From assembly GCF_018143015.1 (NCBI RefSeq), contig NC_054743.1, positions 45,046,922 through 45,110,921 on the forward strand: a DNA stretch of 64,000 nt, in the 5' to 3' direction. The translations under genes and the position numbers were made by a program. This document shows, piece after piece, positions 45,201 to 53,950 of this stretch. The notes beneath the pieces are model-generated. The model did not search any database. It was not told where the DNA came from and saw only the letters and a program-made list of their open reading frames with translations. The stretch is from Lytechinus variegatus (taxonomy: Eukaryota; Echinodermata; Echinoidea; Temnopleuroida; Toxopneustidae). Position 1 is the stretch's first letter; each line of letters begins with the position of its first letter.

Positions 45201-46008
45201 GAGTGAGGAGTTTGGAAAACTGGAGAAATCTCACTTGGAAGCAAGCGCCAAAGCAGCAAAGTTATCAAAGATCAGTGCTGAAAGTGAGGTACAACTAGGG
45301 ATCCTACGAGGACAGATCGGGGATATGACCATCGAAACAAATCAACTTCGTGGAGAGAATCAGGCTAATTCAGACGCCAGGCAGAGGGCTGAACGTGAGA
45401 ATCGGAAGCTGGCATCTGATCTGAAAGCAACTCGCAAGATGAGCAGTGAACTCTCTGCTGAGGTCCATCAAATCAGATCGAAGGTGGACGCCTTAGAAGA
45501 TACTGTTAATCATCTGGAGTTAGAGAATGCTCAACTCAAGGAGAAGAATGTTCATCTAGTTGCTAGTAAAGACGCACTGGCCAAGCAAGCTTCTGATGCG
45601 GAAGCTAGGAACATCACGATAGTCGAAAGCCTCAAAGAACAGGAATCGGAGTTGTACAAGCTCAAGAGAGAAAATTTCGAGCTGCGAACAACTGTCGAAC
45701 ACATAAACATGATTAATGCAAGCATCCGAACGAGATTGGACAATTGGGGAAAAGAAAGTGTTGATATTGGAAAGAGAATGAAGCACTTGGTTGGAGTCAA
45801 GGCAGAGCTGCAGAGTTTTATTCAACAGCTTAACTCTGTCAATACCAACATTGAAGAACGCTTTGAAAAGATGGACTCTGAATATGCTGACTTAGAGCGT
45901 AAGTTACAGGCAGTAGGCAAGAAAGACAACTGCGTTGATGCCCAAGAGGTCATCCGTGATTGCATGGCTAATGGCAAAAATTCACCAATCTTGCAAGAAA
46001 TCGACTGA
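27982..46008 (+). CDS. Uncharacterised 954 aa coiled-coil protein (5 exons)
   Basis: Joined exons 27982-28238, 31720-31939, 33385-33533, 34081-34185 and 43875-46008. All junctions are GT-AG, phases agree, and the total of 2865 nt ends in TGA. Residues 1-86 are basic and Ser-rich, beginning MPLQNPFSPSRIRRRIS. Residues 87-209 look globular (FGSFDLTLCEADDGRCVVLV, then VFLNGKQIYITLDGIVADRD). Residues 210-244 are basic. Residues 251-320 form an acidic helical segment (SDIIARLCEAILRYSN). Charged linkers follow, then long heptad-rich coiled coil at about 420-475 and 555-930, ending SPILQEID. I do not recognise the family; general resemblance is to cytoskeletal or ciliary scaffold proteins. The ATG at 27982 was chosen because no better ATG lies upstream in frame. 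The 9.7-kb last intron is filled with transposons. Confidence 0.85.
28239..29267. other. Intron 1, first part, no feature seen
   Basis: AT-rich intronic sequence with 'tagatct'-rich stretches near 28280-28500. 'gtgtccggac' occurs at 28920 and 29120. Confidence 0.4.
29270..29412. mobile_element. Foldback MITE (GTTTCATGAAAG family), copy 3
   Basis: Ends gtttcatgaaagttgtcggc and gatcactttcataaaac. Contains 'ttaccatagtaac' and 'aaaaccaaggatttcactga' shared, inverted, with copy 2. Confidence 0.7.
29413..31355. other. Intron 1, middle part
   Basis: No exon seen. Holds a pure TA microsatellite at about 30207-30257, G-rich tracts near 30965-30988 and remnants of short elements ('cagcggcccctga' at 30791, 'gttccgccgcccttgg' at 31200). 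Confidence 0.45.
30207..30257. repeat. TA microsatellite
   Basis: Uninterrupted alternating TA of about 50 bp. Confidence 0.9.
31357..31590. mobile_element. MITE built of GGTGTTAA-like units
   Basis: Inverted segments 'acatagaggaccacacc' (about 31391) and 'ggtgtggtcctctatt' (about 31528), and many 'gtgttaa/aacacc' repeats. Ends close to tacagtgtat. Lies just before exon 2. Confidence 0.6.
31720..31939 (+). CDS. Coiled-coil gene exon 2
   Basis: Acceptor TTTTTTGTTAG, donor GTATTC. Encodes HGLPKTRENKLENSLGNVPS, then PALPYSKNFGSFDLTLCEAD and VEYEDRVFLNGKQ. Ends on a codon boundary. Confidence 0.85.
31940..32933. other. Intron 2, no gene seen
   Basis: A 37-bp phrase 'gctagtttgttgctttaaaaatatcaaattttYg' is doubled at about 32320-32387. 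A poly-C run is at 32891-32904. Confidence 0.5.
32934..33163. mobile_element. MITE, about 230 bp
   Basis: Left end gggtgatttcaagtctggtg and right end caacactggacttgaaacca plus ccc are inverted repeats. Confidence 0.6.
33228..33352 (-). mobile_element. SINE with a 7SL RNA-like head
   Basis: The minus strand reads GGGCGTTGTGGCGTGCGCCT, then GTAATCCAAGCTGTGGGGAA, resembling the 5' domain of 7SL RNA and of Alu-type SINEs (GTGGCG..GCCTGTARTCCCAGCT). A tRNA-type B box, GGTTCGAGCC, comes about 30 nt later. It therefore looks like a polymerase III-derived SINE of mixed or uncertain origin. It lies in intron 2, antisense to the gene. Confidence 0.5.
33385..33533 (+). CDS. Coiled-coil gene exon 3
   Basis: Acceptor GTACATTAG, donor GTGAGG. 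Encodes IYITLDGIVADRDGHPDKDL, then QRNYECVLQEKRRMRRNS. Starts on a codon boundary, ends with two bases over. Confidence 0.8.
33715..33958 (+). mobile_element. LINE 3' end, heavily 5'-truncated
   Basis: Shares a long stretch with the inverse of 39675-39900 ('ttaccaaatg', 'gatgtactatt', 'tacctgac.gtgatatttg'), the 3' UTR of the LINE at 39672-41930. Ends in attcaattcaat repeats. Lies in intron 3. Confidence 0.7.
34081..34185 (+). CDS. Coiled-coil gene exon 4
   Basis: Acceptor ATACCTTTAG, donor GTAAGA. Encodes GLARKKARNLSRSFEPGLAT, then PLSRSKKQEIFNDS. Basic linker. Confidence 0.8.
36030..37170. mobile_element. hAT-like non-autonomous element with an internal tandem array
   Basis: Ends CAGTGACGTACC and GTTACGCCACTG. 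Flanks tttcttct (36022-36029) and tttctact (37171-37178) agree at 7 of 8 positions. Inside (about 36095-36800) are five to six degenerate units of roughly 90-220 bp sharing 'gcgaagcgcgagctgaaa' and 'ttcagacctaaa'. Similar ends to the element at 23301-24883. It sits in the centre of the giant inverted repeat and is therefore younger. Confidence 0.7.
37690..37750. mobile_element. One end of an AAGGGCGGAAATC-type MITE
   Basis: 'cttgtccccctaccttttgg' and 'gaaatttccgcccctga' match the right end of the element 46989-47261. The left end was not found. Confidence 0.4.
39672..41930 (-). mobile_element. LINE 3' half (CR1/Jockey-like), split by a foldback element
   Basis: Minus strand. 41853-41685 encodes the thumb-side region of an RT ORF (YNLFILPHIMYGLEVWGGTC, then LLLKKRIARIMTFNHHTSH). 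After the insertion 40344-41676, 40335-40060 continues with SAPLFYDLNILDIFKQYQYL and the family-typical C-terminal YNTRNREK. The 3' UTR runs to ATTGAATTGAATT at about 39675. The RT catalytic core and everything upstream are absent, and some frame changes exist near 40100 and 41700. Confidence 0.75.
40344..41676. mobile_element. Foldback DNA transposon, 1.33 kb, in the LINE
   Basis: Ends ggcttattataatcactcgg and ccgagtgattataataagcc are perfect inverted repeats, followed by repeats of 'cgaacgcgacccgagtg' (one unit more on the right). An inner inverted repeat of about 250 bp per arm (about 40428-40690 and 41206-41458) contains 'acgttaccttgctccatgct'. Target duplication gtgataag (40336-40343) / gtgagaag (41677-41684), 8 bp with one mismatch. 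Non-coding; GG ends and 8-bp duplication fit Merlin- or hAT-like elements. Confidence 0.85.
43230..43500. repeat. Pyrimidine-rich tract before the last exon
   Basis: Long C/T-rich run. Frames rich in Phe/Ser/Leu are compositional. It lies about 400-600 bp upstream of the acceptor at 43874. Confidence 0.7.
43875..46008 (+). CDS. Coiled-coil gene exon 5 (last, 2.1 kb)
   Basis: Acceptor TCGCATCCAG at 43874, preceded by a strong pyrimidine tract. The first base completes a Gly codon from exon 4. Encodes TDIVTEMSDIEGSFSDIIAR and then most of the coiled coil, ending TGA at 46006-46008. The codon use and GC content are clearly higher than in surrounding DNA. Confidence 0.9.
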
Positions 46009-46740
46009 ACTCTCAGTTTCCTTTCTATCAATATGGGAGCTGTCACCAATGACCAAAAATAACTTGCCCACAATGAACTGTTTATTGCCTTTTGTGGACC
46101 CCGAACTCAGTGATGCCCCATGGTGATTCATCAAAGAATCAAGAGAAAACTCATGCGTGAGGGAAGTGCACACTGAAATATACGTGAAACCGTCCATAAA
46201 TTCTGGTGACTAAAAAACCCTTTCTATCTCGTCTTTTAGGTAACTTTACAACTTCTAATATGAGGAGTACAGTGAAGAAGAATTACTCCTTCAGGAAGAG
46301 GATTCGCTAATTTTTGTTGTTCATGGCCTAACAATTTTGGCTGCTTACACAAAACTTTTTTTTTTCTGGCGACCTGTTGTTGGTTTCAGGTGGCCGGTCA
46401 CTAATAAGCTCTAACAGATTTATTTACATTTCTATGGTCATTTTCAGTTACAGTCACACATTTTCGGATATTATTTTTATTGTTGCTAGAAATAAATTCA
46501 GCATACGTGTTTAACACGTGATTCTGTTTAACTTTCCCCTTACATGCCTTGAAAAGGCCTCACAAATAATCATTAATATTTTGGCCAATTTTGTGCTGAC
46601 CATATTCTCTATGTAGATGCATGTGTTTAACTGTATAGTTCATTAATCAGCTTACTAACATGATAAGGATTATTCCAAATGGGATTGTGCGTAAGGTGAT
46701 GTAATCCATAGTTTGTTTTGCTTATTCTGTTATAAAAAAA
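46009..46740 (+). other. Probable 3' UTR of the coiled-coil gene
   Basis: Follows the stop codon. AATAAA-type hexamers occur at about 46491 (aaataaattc) and 46742 (gaataaaaat). The end of the transcript is not determined. Confidence 0.45.
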
Positions 46741-46988
46741 TGAATAAAAATGAGATATCAATACACAGTTCACGACTTTTATTCAGTCTCTCTGCCTCGT
46801 TGACTTTTTCGTTTTGTTCACACATGGCGGTTCAGATAAAGCAGTTCAGCTATGGCATAGGTATAATGATTATAATACGCAGTAGTGAATATACCGTGCT
46901 ATTAAGTGCAGAGCTTACAGAATTCAGATTCCAACGAAATCATATTTGTGTGAGGGTGTGTGTGCGTGCGTGATGGTGAAAGTGTGCC

Positions 46989-47261
46989 AAGGGCGGAAAT
47001 CACAGGGAGGGGGGGGGGGAATAATGGCAAATGTTCCCCTACTAATTATTGGTCTTTCATGCTGGATGGAAATATATCATTCAGAATCGAAATAAAACAT
47101 GAATTGACCTTAGTTACTGTTTGAGATAATTTTTTTTTTTTTGGGGGGGGGGCTTGTGAAATGTATTTTGATCGAAATCAGCGTACATTTGGGGTGATTA
47201 TTTTTTTCTTGTCAAAATTTCCAGCCCCTGGTCCCCCTACCTTTGCGAGATTTCTGCCCTT
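46989..47261. mobile_element. MITE with AAGGGCGGAAATC ends, copy 2
   Basis: Ends aagggcggaaatc and gagatttctgccctt. Contains 'gttcccctactaattattgg' and 'ccagcccctggtccccctac'. Same family as 9773-10041. Confidence 0.65.
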
Positions 47262-47719
47262 CTGATGTGCGAGTGTGTGCCTGTGTAGGGGGAAAGGCCT
47301 GGGGGAAGGAAAGAAGATGTGAAGTAAGGCAAGGATATGGTGTGTGCATATGCATGTGTAAGTGTCAGACGTCTATATATAATTTTTCGCCATGGAACGT
47401 TCTTTGCAGTCCTTTGTCGTCCCATTCTCCTTTTTCTCAGTATCATCAATAAATAATATTGAAGCAATATTCACTTGCCTCGGGGCGATACAACATATAT
47501 CGCCAAAACTAGATTTATATCGGCCTAGTGGTAGACGAGGGTGATATCAAATTAGTGAGGGCAATATATGTCCTTTCACCCCGAAGGCCAGCTAGTCAAT
47601 GTTGCTATCATCAGCCAAATCAGACATCTAGAGCAAAAATCATTAAAATGTAGATATTTTAGATTTTAAGAATGGGAATCGATTTTGTCATGAGCAGACT
47701 GGGCCTCGATTGTGACGTA

Positions 47720-48350
47720 ATTTAAATGACGCGTTCTGGCCTAGGGACGCAGTATCCAGCATTGTCCAAACTTTTACCTTGTTTACATGCGATCGATGCG
47801 GAATCGGCTTTTAGGTTTATCTTTCACTGCGTTTACACGCTGCATTGGCTCGCGGTTAAGAATCATGTCAAAAAACCTGAAATGATCCGCGCACAAACGA
47901 TATACGTCATAATCACCTTGTTTACGCTTAATCGGCATTTGGTTCAGAACCAAAAGCCGATGCAAAATCGGCTTTTGGTTTGCGTTTACACGTTGTTACA
48001 GCTCGCGGTTCAGAACTGCGAAACTATGCAAAACCTGAAATGATACGTACACCAATAATATACGTCATAATAAAGACAGCGCTACATCAGTGCGCTCACA
48101 ATTACGTCACAATGGTAAAGTGAATGAAATGCGCACAAATTGCCGGTGCAGAATCGTTTTTCTGTTTACACGTAGTAAAAAAGCCGATTCTGCATCTGCT
48201 CGTGGGTCTGAACCTACTGCAGAAATTGCCGATTCTGAATCGAGAGCCGATGCAAGTTACTCGCGTTTACACGCTATCAAAAAGTCGATTAAAATGCCGA
48301 TTAAGTGTAAACATGGTTAAGGACAACGCTGGATCCGTGCGCTTTGAAAT
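47720..48350. repeat. Complex tandem array with GTTTACACG and GCCGATGCA motifs, left block
   Basis: Units of about 155 bp, for example 'aacctgaaatgat.cg' at 47873 and 48030 and 'atatacgtcataat' in both. Short inverted motifs (gccgatgcaaaatcggc, gcgtttacacg, ctcgcggttcagaactgcg) are frequent. A copy of 48106-48345 lies at 52951-53200 on the other side of the LINE. Confidence 0.7.
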
Positions 48351-48711
48351 TGCTGAGAAATTTTGAAGGGAGAAGACGTGTTTTTGCTTTGCTCTGAATA
48401 TTGTCAACAAATAGCCGAAAGCACATGGAAATAACAGTTAAATTTTAGATCGTATGAAAGCTGATCGGACACCAGAGACAGTGATGTGATTTTTAGTGTT
48501 TGACTCTTGAAGACCGCGACGTTATCGTCGGTAAGAACATTAATTTTCGTCAATTTCAATATTCAATATTGTTTGAAAATCAACATCACGCGCGAGATAC
48601 TAACGCGCATCACTAAGACGCACATGACTTTACGCTAAAATAAGGCATCTTTGAAGCGCAACATCCATCTCCATCCATCTCATCAGGTCGGGTCATTGTG
48701 ACGTCATCGGT

Positions 48712-49458
48712 ATGCCAGGGCCTAAGAAAAATCAATCCATAACGTTCGAAGATTTCATTGAAATCAAGTCTGAACTTCAAAAACTAAACAAAACTCTGAC
48801 ATCACAACTGAATGAAATAAAATCTGGTCAAGATGAGCTTCGAAAATCTGCTGAGTTCTTTAGCGATAAAGTGGATGAGCTCACCTGCGAGGTGAAAAGA
48901 CTGAGTAGTGAGAATGCTTCCATGAAGAGAGAAAATGAGCAACTGAAAGCAAAGATGACGACACTTGAACACCAGGTGAATGAATTGGATCAATATCATA
49001 GAAGGATCAACTTAGAAGTGGCAGGTGTTCCTGAGAAGGAAGGTGAGAATGTGAGAGAGGCTGTCCTTCACGTCATGAAGAAAATTTCACCAGAGGTATC
49101 CAACGACGACATTGATGTGACACATCGACTTGGTCAGAGGAGAGAAGATGGTCCAGCCAGACCAATCATCGTTCGATTCACAACCAGGAGGATGAGGGAT
49201 ACTCTATACTCAGGCCGTAAAAAACTGAGGGAAACATCAACCCGTCAACTGGGATTCTCAAGAGATGAAGGAAAGGTGTTCCTCAACGAAAATCTAGCCC
49301 CAGCTAAGAAGTCTCTCCTAAAGAAAGCGAATGACGAGAGGAAGAAGGCGGGATACAAGTTCTTATGGACAACGAATGGCACCATTCTGGTGAGGAAGAG
49401 CCCGAATGTTCCACCGGTTGCTATTCATCGAGAAGAGGATCTGAACAAAATTAAGTAA
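48712..49458 (+). CDS. LINE ORF1 protein, 248 aa
   Basis: Nucleic-acid-binding chaperone-type protein of the LINE. Residues about 10-100 form a coiled coil (IKSELQKLNKTLTSQLNEIK and onward). About 100-175 resembles the RRM of L1 ORF1p-like proteins (RRINLEVAGVPEKEGENVRE, then VTHRLGQRREDGPARPIIVR). The remainder is a basic C-terminal domain (FLNENLAPAKKSLLKKANDE). Stop 46 nt before ORF2. No CCHC knuckles seen. Confidence 0.85.
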   Translation: MPGPKKNQSITFEDFIEIKSELQKLNKTLTSQLNEIKSGQDELRKSAEFFSDKVDELTCEVKRLSSENASMKRENEQLKAKMTTLEHQVNELDQYHRRINLEVAGVPEKEGENVREAVLHVMKKISPEVSNDDIDVTHRLGQRREDGPARPIIVRFTTRRMRDTLYSGRKKLRETSTRQLGFSRDEGKVFLNENLAPAKKSLLKKANDERKKAGYKFLWTTNGTILVRKSPNVPPVAIHREEDLNKIK

Positions 49459-49504
49459 AACTCTCTTACGCATATGTATATATTGTTCATGTTTTATGTA
49501 AATA

Positions 49505-52500
49505 ATGATTGACTTTGATATGATTACGAATATTTCAAATGATTCCAATGATTTTATTTATGATATTGGTGTAAATAATGATGAACTTAAAATTGAGTTA
49601 GATCCAAATGATGAGGCTTCGAGTGCCATATCCTCAAACTACTACACTCAGGCTTCAGCCAAAAACATTTTCAAAGGTTTACCTTCTTCCTGCTTGTCTA
49701 TTTTGCATCTTAATATCAGAAGCCTTAACAAGAATTTTGAGCAATTTCGCTTATTTTTAGATAAATCAGGTGTTTCCCAAAATACAGTAATAGGTTTAAC
49801 TGAGACATGGCTGTCAGATAAATGTATTAATATGAATGCACTCCCAGGTTATGATATACTTACAAATAATCGTGTTGATAAAATTGGTGGTGGTGTTGCA
49901 ATTTTTGTGCCGAGTCAATTTGAGTATGTTATTATTGAAGACATGAATTTAATGAATGAAACTGCAGAAACTTTATTCATTGAAATTAGTGATCGTGATA
50001 ACAGAAAAACTGTATTGGGAGTTGTTTATAAGCCCCCTCGCAGCAATAGTGCTGATTTTCTAGAAACTTTGAATAATTTACTACATTATCATTTTGTTCA
50101 AAACAAAAGATGTATCATAATGGGAGATTTTAATTATGACCTGTTAGCGAGTGATACTAATATTTTTGCAAATGACTTTTTAGAGACATTCCTTTCTGCC
50201 TCATTTTTGCCACTTATTTCTAGACCCACTAGAATTACTAATACTTCCGCAACTCTGATTGACAATTTTTTCTCCAATATTCGTTCAGAATTTAAAGCTG
50301 GTATAATTATCTCAGACATGTCTGATCATTTCCCAATTTTCATGTATTGTTCTAATCAATATCAGCCAAACAACTATCCAGATAATGTACCTAAGAGGCG
50401 TGTATACAGTGATCTAAATATATCTCGTTTGAAACAGAGTTTAGAAGAAGAAACTTGGGATGATGTATTTAGTACAGAATGTGTTGACGAGTCCTACGAA
50501 ACATTTATTGATATCTTCATGAGTCATGTTAATGAAAATATTCCTTTTACAAAGCCCAAGTCCAAAAATTATAAAAGATCACCTAGATTACCTTGGATAA
50601 CGAATTCAATTCTTCGTTCAATAAATAAAAAAAATAGATTATACTATAAATATATATCAAGACTAACTGAAAATACTCGGAGCCAATATACCAATTATAA
50701 GAATATACTAACAGGGGTCATCCGTACTGCCAAAAAGGCATATTACAATGTTCAATTTAATCAATGCAAGAATGATCTTAAAAAAACATGGAAATTGATC
50801 AATTCTACCATCAATAATGGACCAAAGTTTTCAAAGATAACTAAGCTTATGCATAATGATTCTATTATTGAAGATAAAGTTCAGATGGCAAATATTTTCA
50901 ATAATTATTTTTCACAAATTGGATTTGAGCTCTCTAGAAGTATACCAACAAATTCCCATTCATTTCATCAATATCTGGGAGATAGAAATCAAAGTTCTAT
51001 GTTTTTTTCTCCTACGAACGCACAGGAGATAATTAAAATTATATCTAGCCTAAAATTAAATAAAAGTGCAGGATTCGATAACATTGATAGCATCCTTCTA
51101 CAGAAAACTATGAATTATATAATTGACCCTCTTATTTATATATTCAATTTGTCATTATCATCGGGAAATATTCCAAAATCAATGAAAATTTCTAAGATAA
51201 TACCAGTCTTCAAAAAGGGTGACAGTTCTTTAGCAAGTAACTACAGACCCATTTCATTGCTTACAAACTTATCTAAAATTCTTGAAAAATTGGTTCACAT
51301 ACGAACCATATGTTTTTTTAAAAAACACAACATCCTATCCGATACTCAATTTGGTTTCCGAGAAAAGAGTAGCACTTCCCATGCAATACTTTCTTTAGTT
51401 CAAACAGTTGCCAAAGCTTATGACAAGTCTGCGAATACGATTGGTATGTTCTTAGATTTTTCTAAAGCATTCGATACAGTTGATCATAATATTCTCCTTT
51501 ATAAACTTTCTCATTATGGAATTAGAGGGGAACCACTAAAGTGGTTCAAGAATTATCTAACCGGGCGTTCACAGTTCGTTTCACTTGATGGTAATATTTC
51601 TGAACGTAAACCTGTTCTTTGTGGAGTTCCACAGGGCAGCATTCTTGGCCCACTTTTGTTCATTACTTATATAAATGATATTGATATGTCATCAAGATTG
51701 CTTCAATTTATACTTTTCGCTGATGACTCTAATATATTTCTGTCACACCCCGACCCAGATCAATTGACGCAAATATTCAATGACGAACTAAAAAATGTTT
51801 CTAAATGGATAACAGCTAACAAACTCTCTCTTAACCTAGCAAAAACTAGCTACATGCTATTTATCAACAAGATTACGACTGTACCAAAAGATGTAATTTT
51901 AAATGACACTGTTATTCAAAGAGTGCGATCTACTAAATTTTTGGGACTGTTCATTGACGATAAACTTTCTTGGAAAACACATATTGATAATATTTGTAAA
52001 ATCATTGCTCGCAATATTGGTGTCATTAGAAAATTAAGTCACTTCTTACCCCATTATATTTTGTTATCATTATATTCAACGTTAATTTTACCTTATCTGA
52101 ATTACGGAGTTGTTGCATGGGGTAACGCAGCGAATTCTCAAATTAATAGACTTTTTATATTACAAAAAAGAGCGATTCGTATTATTAGTCATGCAGAATT
52201 CAGGGCACATACAAATATTCTGTTTTTGAAAAATAAAGTCTTGAAGGTTAAAGATTTATATTCTTTTCAACTCGGACAGTTAATGTACAAGTTTATTAAT
52301 AAACAATTACCGTTACCTTTTAATAATATGTTTGTAAAAAATAATACAATTCATAAGCACTTTACTCGCCAGGCGAGTTCCTTTCATTTACCTCTGAATA
52401 GAACATCGTTTGCACAGAAGACATTTGTTTTTACTGGTCCAAAATTATGGAATTCTTTTTCAAAGGATACTATACAATGTAATTCAATACAAAATTTCAA

Positions 52501-52537
52501 AGGAAAACTGAAAAAATATCTTCTGGATTCATATTAG
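49505..52537 (+). CDS. LINE ORF2: APE-type endonuclease and reverse transcriptase, 1010 aa
   Basis: The N-terminal part is an apurinic-type endonuclease: LHLNIRSLNKNF, GLTETWLSD, GDFNYDL and SDHFPI carry the usual N, E, D/N and DH residues. The RT follows, with FLDFSKAFDTVDH (motif A, catalytic Asp), [13 protein letters not shown] (motif B) and LFADDSNIF (motif C, FADD). After that come TKFLGLFIDDKLSWKTHI and a C-terminal region with the 'TRQ' signature near HFTRQASSFHLP. Length is normal for CR1/Jockey-type elements. No stop or frameshift is visible. This protein nicks target DNA and copies the element RNA at the nick. Confidence 0.92.
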   Translation: MIDFDMITNISNDSNDFIYDIGVNNDELKIELDPNDEASSAISSNYYTQASAKNIFKGLPSSCLSILHLNIRSLNKNFEQFRLFLDKSGVSQNTVIGLTETWLSDKCINMNALPGYDILTNNRVDKIGGGVAIFVPSQFEYVIIEDMNLMNETAETLFIEISDRDNRKTVLGVVYKPPRSNSADFLETLNNLLHYHFVQNKRCIIMGDFNYDLLASDTNIFANDFLETFLSASFLPLISRPTRITNTSATLIDNFFSNIRSEFKAGIIISDMSDHFPIFMYCSNQYQPNNYPDNVPKRRVYSDLNISRLKQSLEEETWDDVFSTECVDESYETFIDIFMSHVNENIPFTKPKSKNYKRSPRLPWITNSILRSINKKNRLYYKYISRLTENTRSQYTNYKNILTGVIRTAKKAYYNVQFNQCKNDLKKTWKLINSTINNGPKFSKITKLMHNDSIIEDKVQMANIFNNYFSQIGFELSRSIPTNSHSFHQYLGDRNQSSMFFSPTNAQEIIKIISSLKLNKSAGFDNIDSILLQKTMNYIIDPLIYIFNLSLSSGNIPKSMKISKIIPVFKKGDSSLASNYRPISLLTNLSKILEKLVHIRTICFFKKHNILSDTQFGFREKSSTSHAILSLVQTVAKAYDKSANTIGMFLDFSKAFDTVDHNILLYKLSHYGIRGEPLKWFKNYLTGRSQFVSLDGNISERKPVLCGVPQGSILGPLLFITYINDIDMSSRLLQFILFADDSNIFLSHPDPDQLTQIFNDELKNVSKWITANKLSLNLAKTSYMLFINKITTVPKDVILNDTVIQRVRSTKFLGLFIDDKLSWKTHIDNICKIIARNIGVIRKLSHFLPHYILLSLYSTLILPYLNYGVVAWGNAANSQINRLFILQKRAIRIISHAEFRAHTNILFLKNKVLKVKDLYSFQLGQLMYKFINKQLPLPFNNMFVKNNTIHKHFTRQASSFHLPLNRTSFAQKTFVFTGPKLWNSFSKDTIQCNSIQNFKGKLKKYLLDSY

Positions 52538-52950
52538 ATTATCGTTTTTTTTCCACAAAGTTATGTAACTCAGAACTTAATATGTAAATGTGTTTATTAA
52601 TTTCTCTTTGTATATATGTTTAATCGTTTTATGATTTCTGTATACAGTGTATACTGATTCATTAATTTTTATTTTTATATATTTTATTTTTGTTTATTTT
52701 TTATTCATTGTATTATGTATTGTTTATTTCTTTATTTTATCATATTTTTATTCATGAAATCTACTTATGAAAGGGGGCCTTCACCCTACAAGCTCTGCTT
52801 TTTAGTTGGTCTCCTTCTCTTTCGATTTCATAGCATTATTGTATTATAGAAATGATTTATGTATTATATTTTGTAAATATGTCTATTGAACTATCATTGT
52901 AAATGTAAAAAGATTGAAAGAGAAAATAAATGAATTGAATTGAATTGAAG

Positions 52951-53200
52951 TTCGTCATAATGGTAAAGTAAATAAAATTGCCGATGCAAAATCGGCTTTC
53001 TGTTTACACGTAGTGAAAAAAGTCCATTCTGCATCTGCTTGTGGGTCTGAACCTACTGCGAAATTGCCGATCCTGAATCGAGAGCCGATGCAAGTTAATC
53101 GCGTTTACACGCAATGAAAAAGACGATTCTGCATCGGCTCGCGGTTCTGAACTGCGAGCCGATGCAGCAGTGAAACACGGGAACTGTGACGTACAACGCT
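52951..53200. repeat. Complex tandem array, right block
   Basis: Matches 48106-48345 ('ctgtttacacgtagt.aaaaa', 'gggtctgaacctactgc', 'aatcgagagccgatgcaagtt', 'acaacgctg'). Includes a short hairpin gcatcggctcgcggttctga / ctgcgagccgatgc. Confidence 0.75.
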
Positions 53201-53759
53201 GCGTGGTTGTCTTGATTCCCACTGAAGATGAAACTAAGGGCTTTGGGGACTGAAGTGCCCCCCCCCCCAAAAAAAAAATAGGTGTAGGTCCTATATGCGT
53301 ATACATGTTGTCACATGGAGACTCAAATAATAAAGATTCAACACATGCCATTTACCATAATGAACAATCATCAGGGTTTATTTAGCACAATTAGCATTAA
53401 GTGAATTTATAAAACGGGTTCAAGGATGTACATAGCCAATGGTGAGTGCGTATTCGTGTCACGTGTTCATGCTTTAATTATGCGCAACCTTCCAGTCGTG
53501 CATTTTTCGTGCAGCACTGTGCATTTTTTGTGCAACACCGTGCAATTTTTGTGCAGCATTAGTTCCAGTAGCGCGTAAAAACTGATACGCGTTCAGTACC
53601 TGGTTAGGATTTTGATGCGCTTACTTAGGCGCGCATAGTAGATACGCCTGTGATGTCATAATTGACAGTCTTGTGATCTCTTCGTCTGTGCGATCGTACA
53701 CAAGTTGGAGGGATTTGAACAAGAAGATTTCCATGAAAAAATCATTTTGCCGACCCGTT

Positions 53760-53950
53760 TTATAAAACAATTAATGCACATTTTAAGATTCGTGATGTTA
53801 GTGACGATGCGAGCAACTCTCGGGCATTCACAATATTATGCAAAAGCACTCGGCGCAAGCGCCTCTTGCTTTCGCATAATTGTAAATACCCTCGAGTGTG
53901 CTGCATCGTCATAACACACTCATAAATGTGCATTAATTGTATAATATTGT
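53760..53950. mobile_element. Palindromic MITE, about 190 bp
   Basis: Arms 53768-53856 and 53860-53950 are inverted: acaattaatgcacatttta / aatgtgcattaattgt, gacgatgcgagca / tgctgcatcgtc, and a central gcactcggcgcaagcgcctc. The short frame through it is incidental. Confidence 0.7.

Larger units (their letters stand above)
48350..52949 (+). mobile_element. Near full-length LINE (CR1/Jockey group), two intact ORFs
   Basis: Two open frames, a 5' leader of about 360 bp (boundary estimated from the end of the flanking array) and a 3' UTR of about 400 bp ending aatgaattgaattgaattga. Neither ORF has an internal stop, so this is a recent, potentially intact copy. The 3' pentamer repeat (TTGAA)n is shared with the 33715-33958 and 39672-41930 elements. 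A short target duplication could not be fixed because both flanks are the same tandem repeat. Confidence 0.8.

Noticed and set aside
44034-46073. Several open frames on the minus strand opposite the coiled-coil exon
   Set aside because: Antisense shadows of a strongly coding, phase-matched exon.
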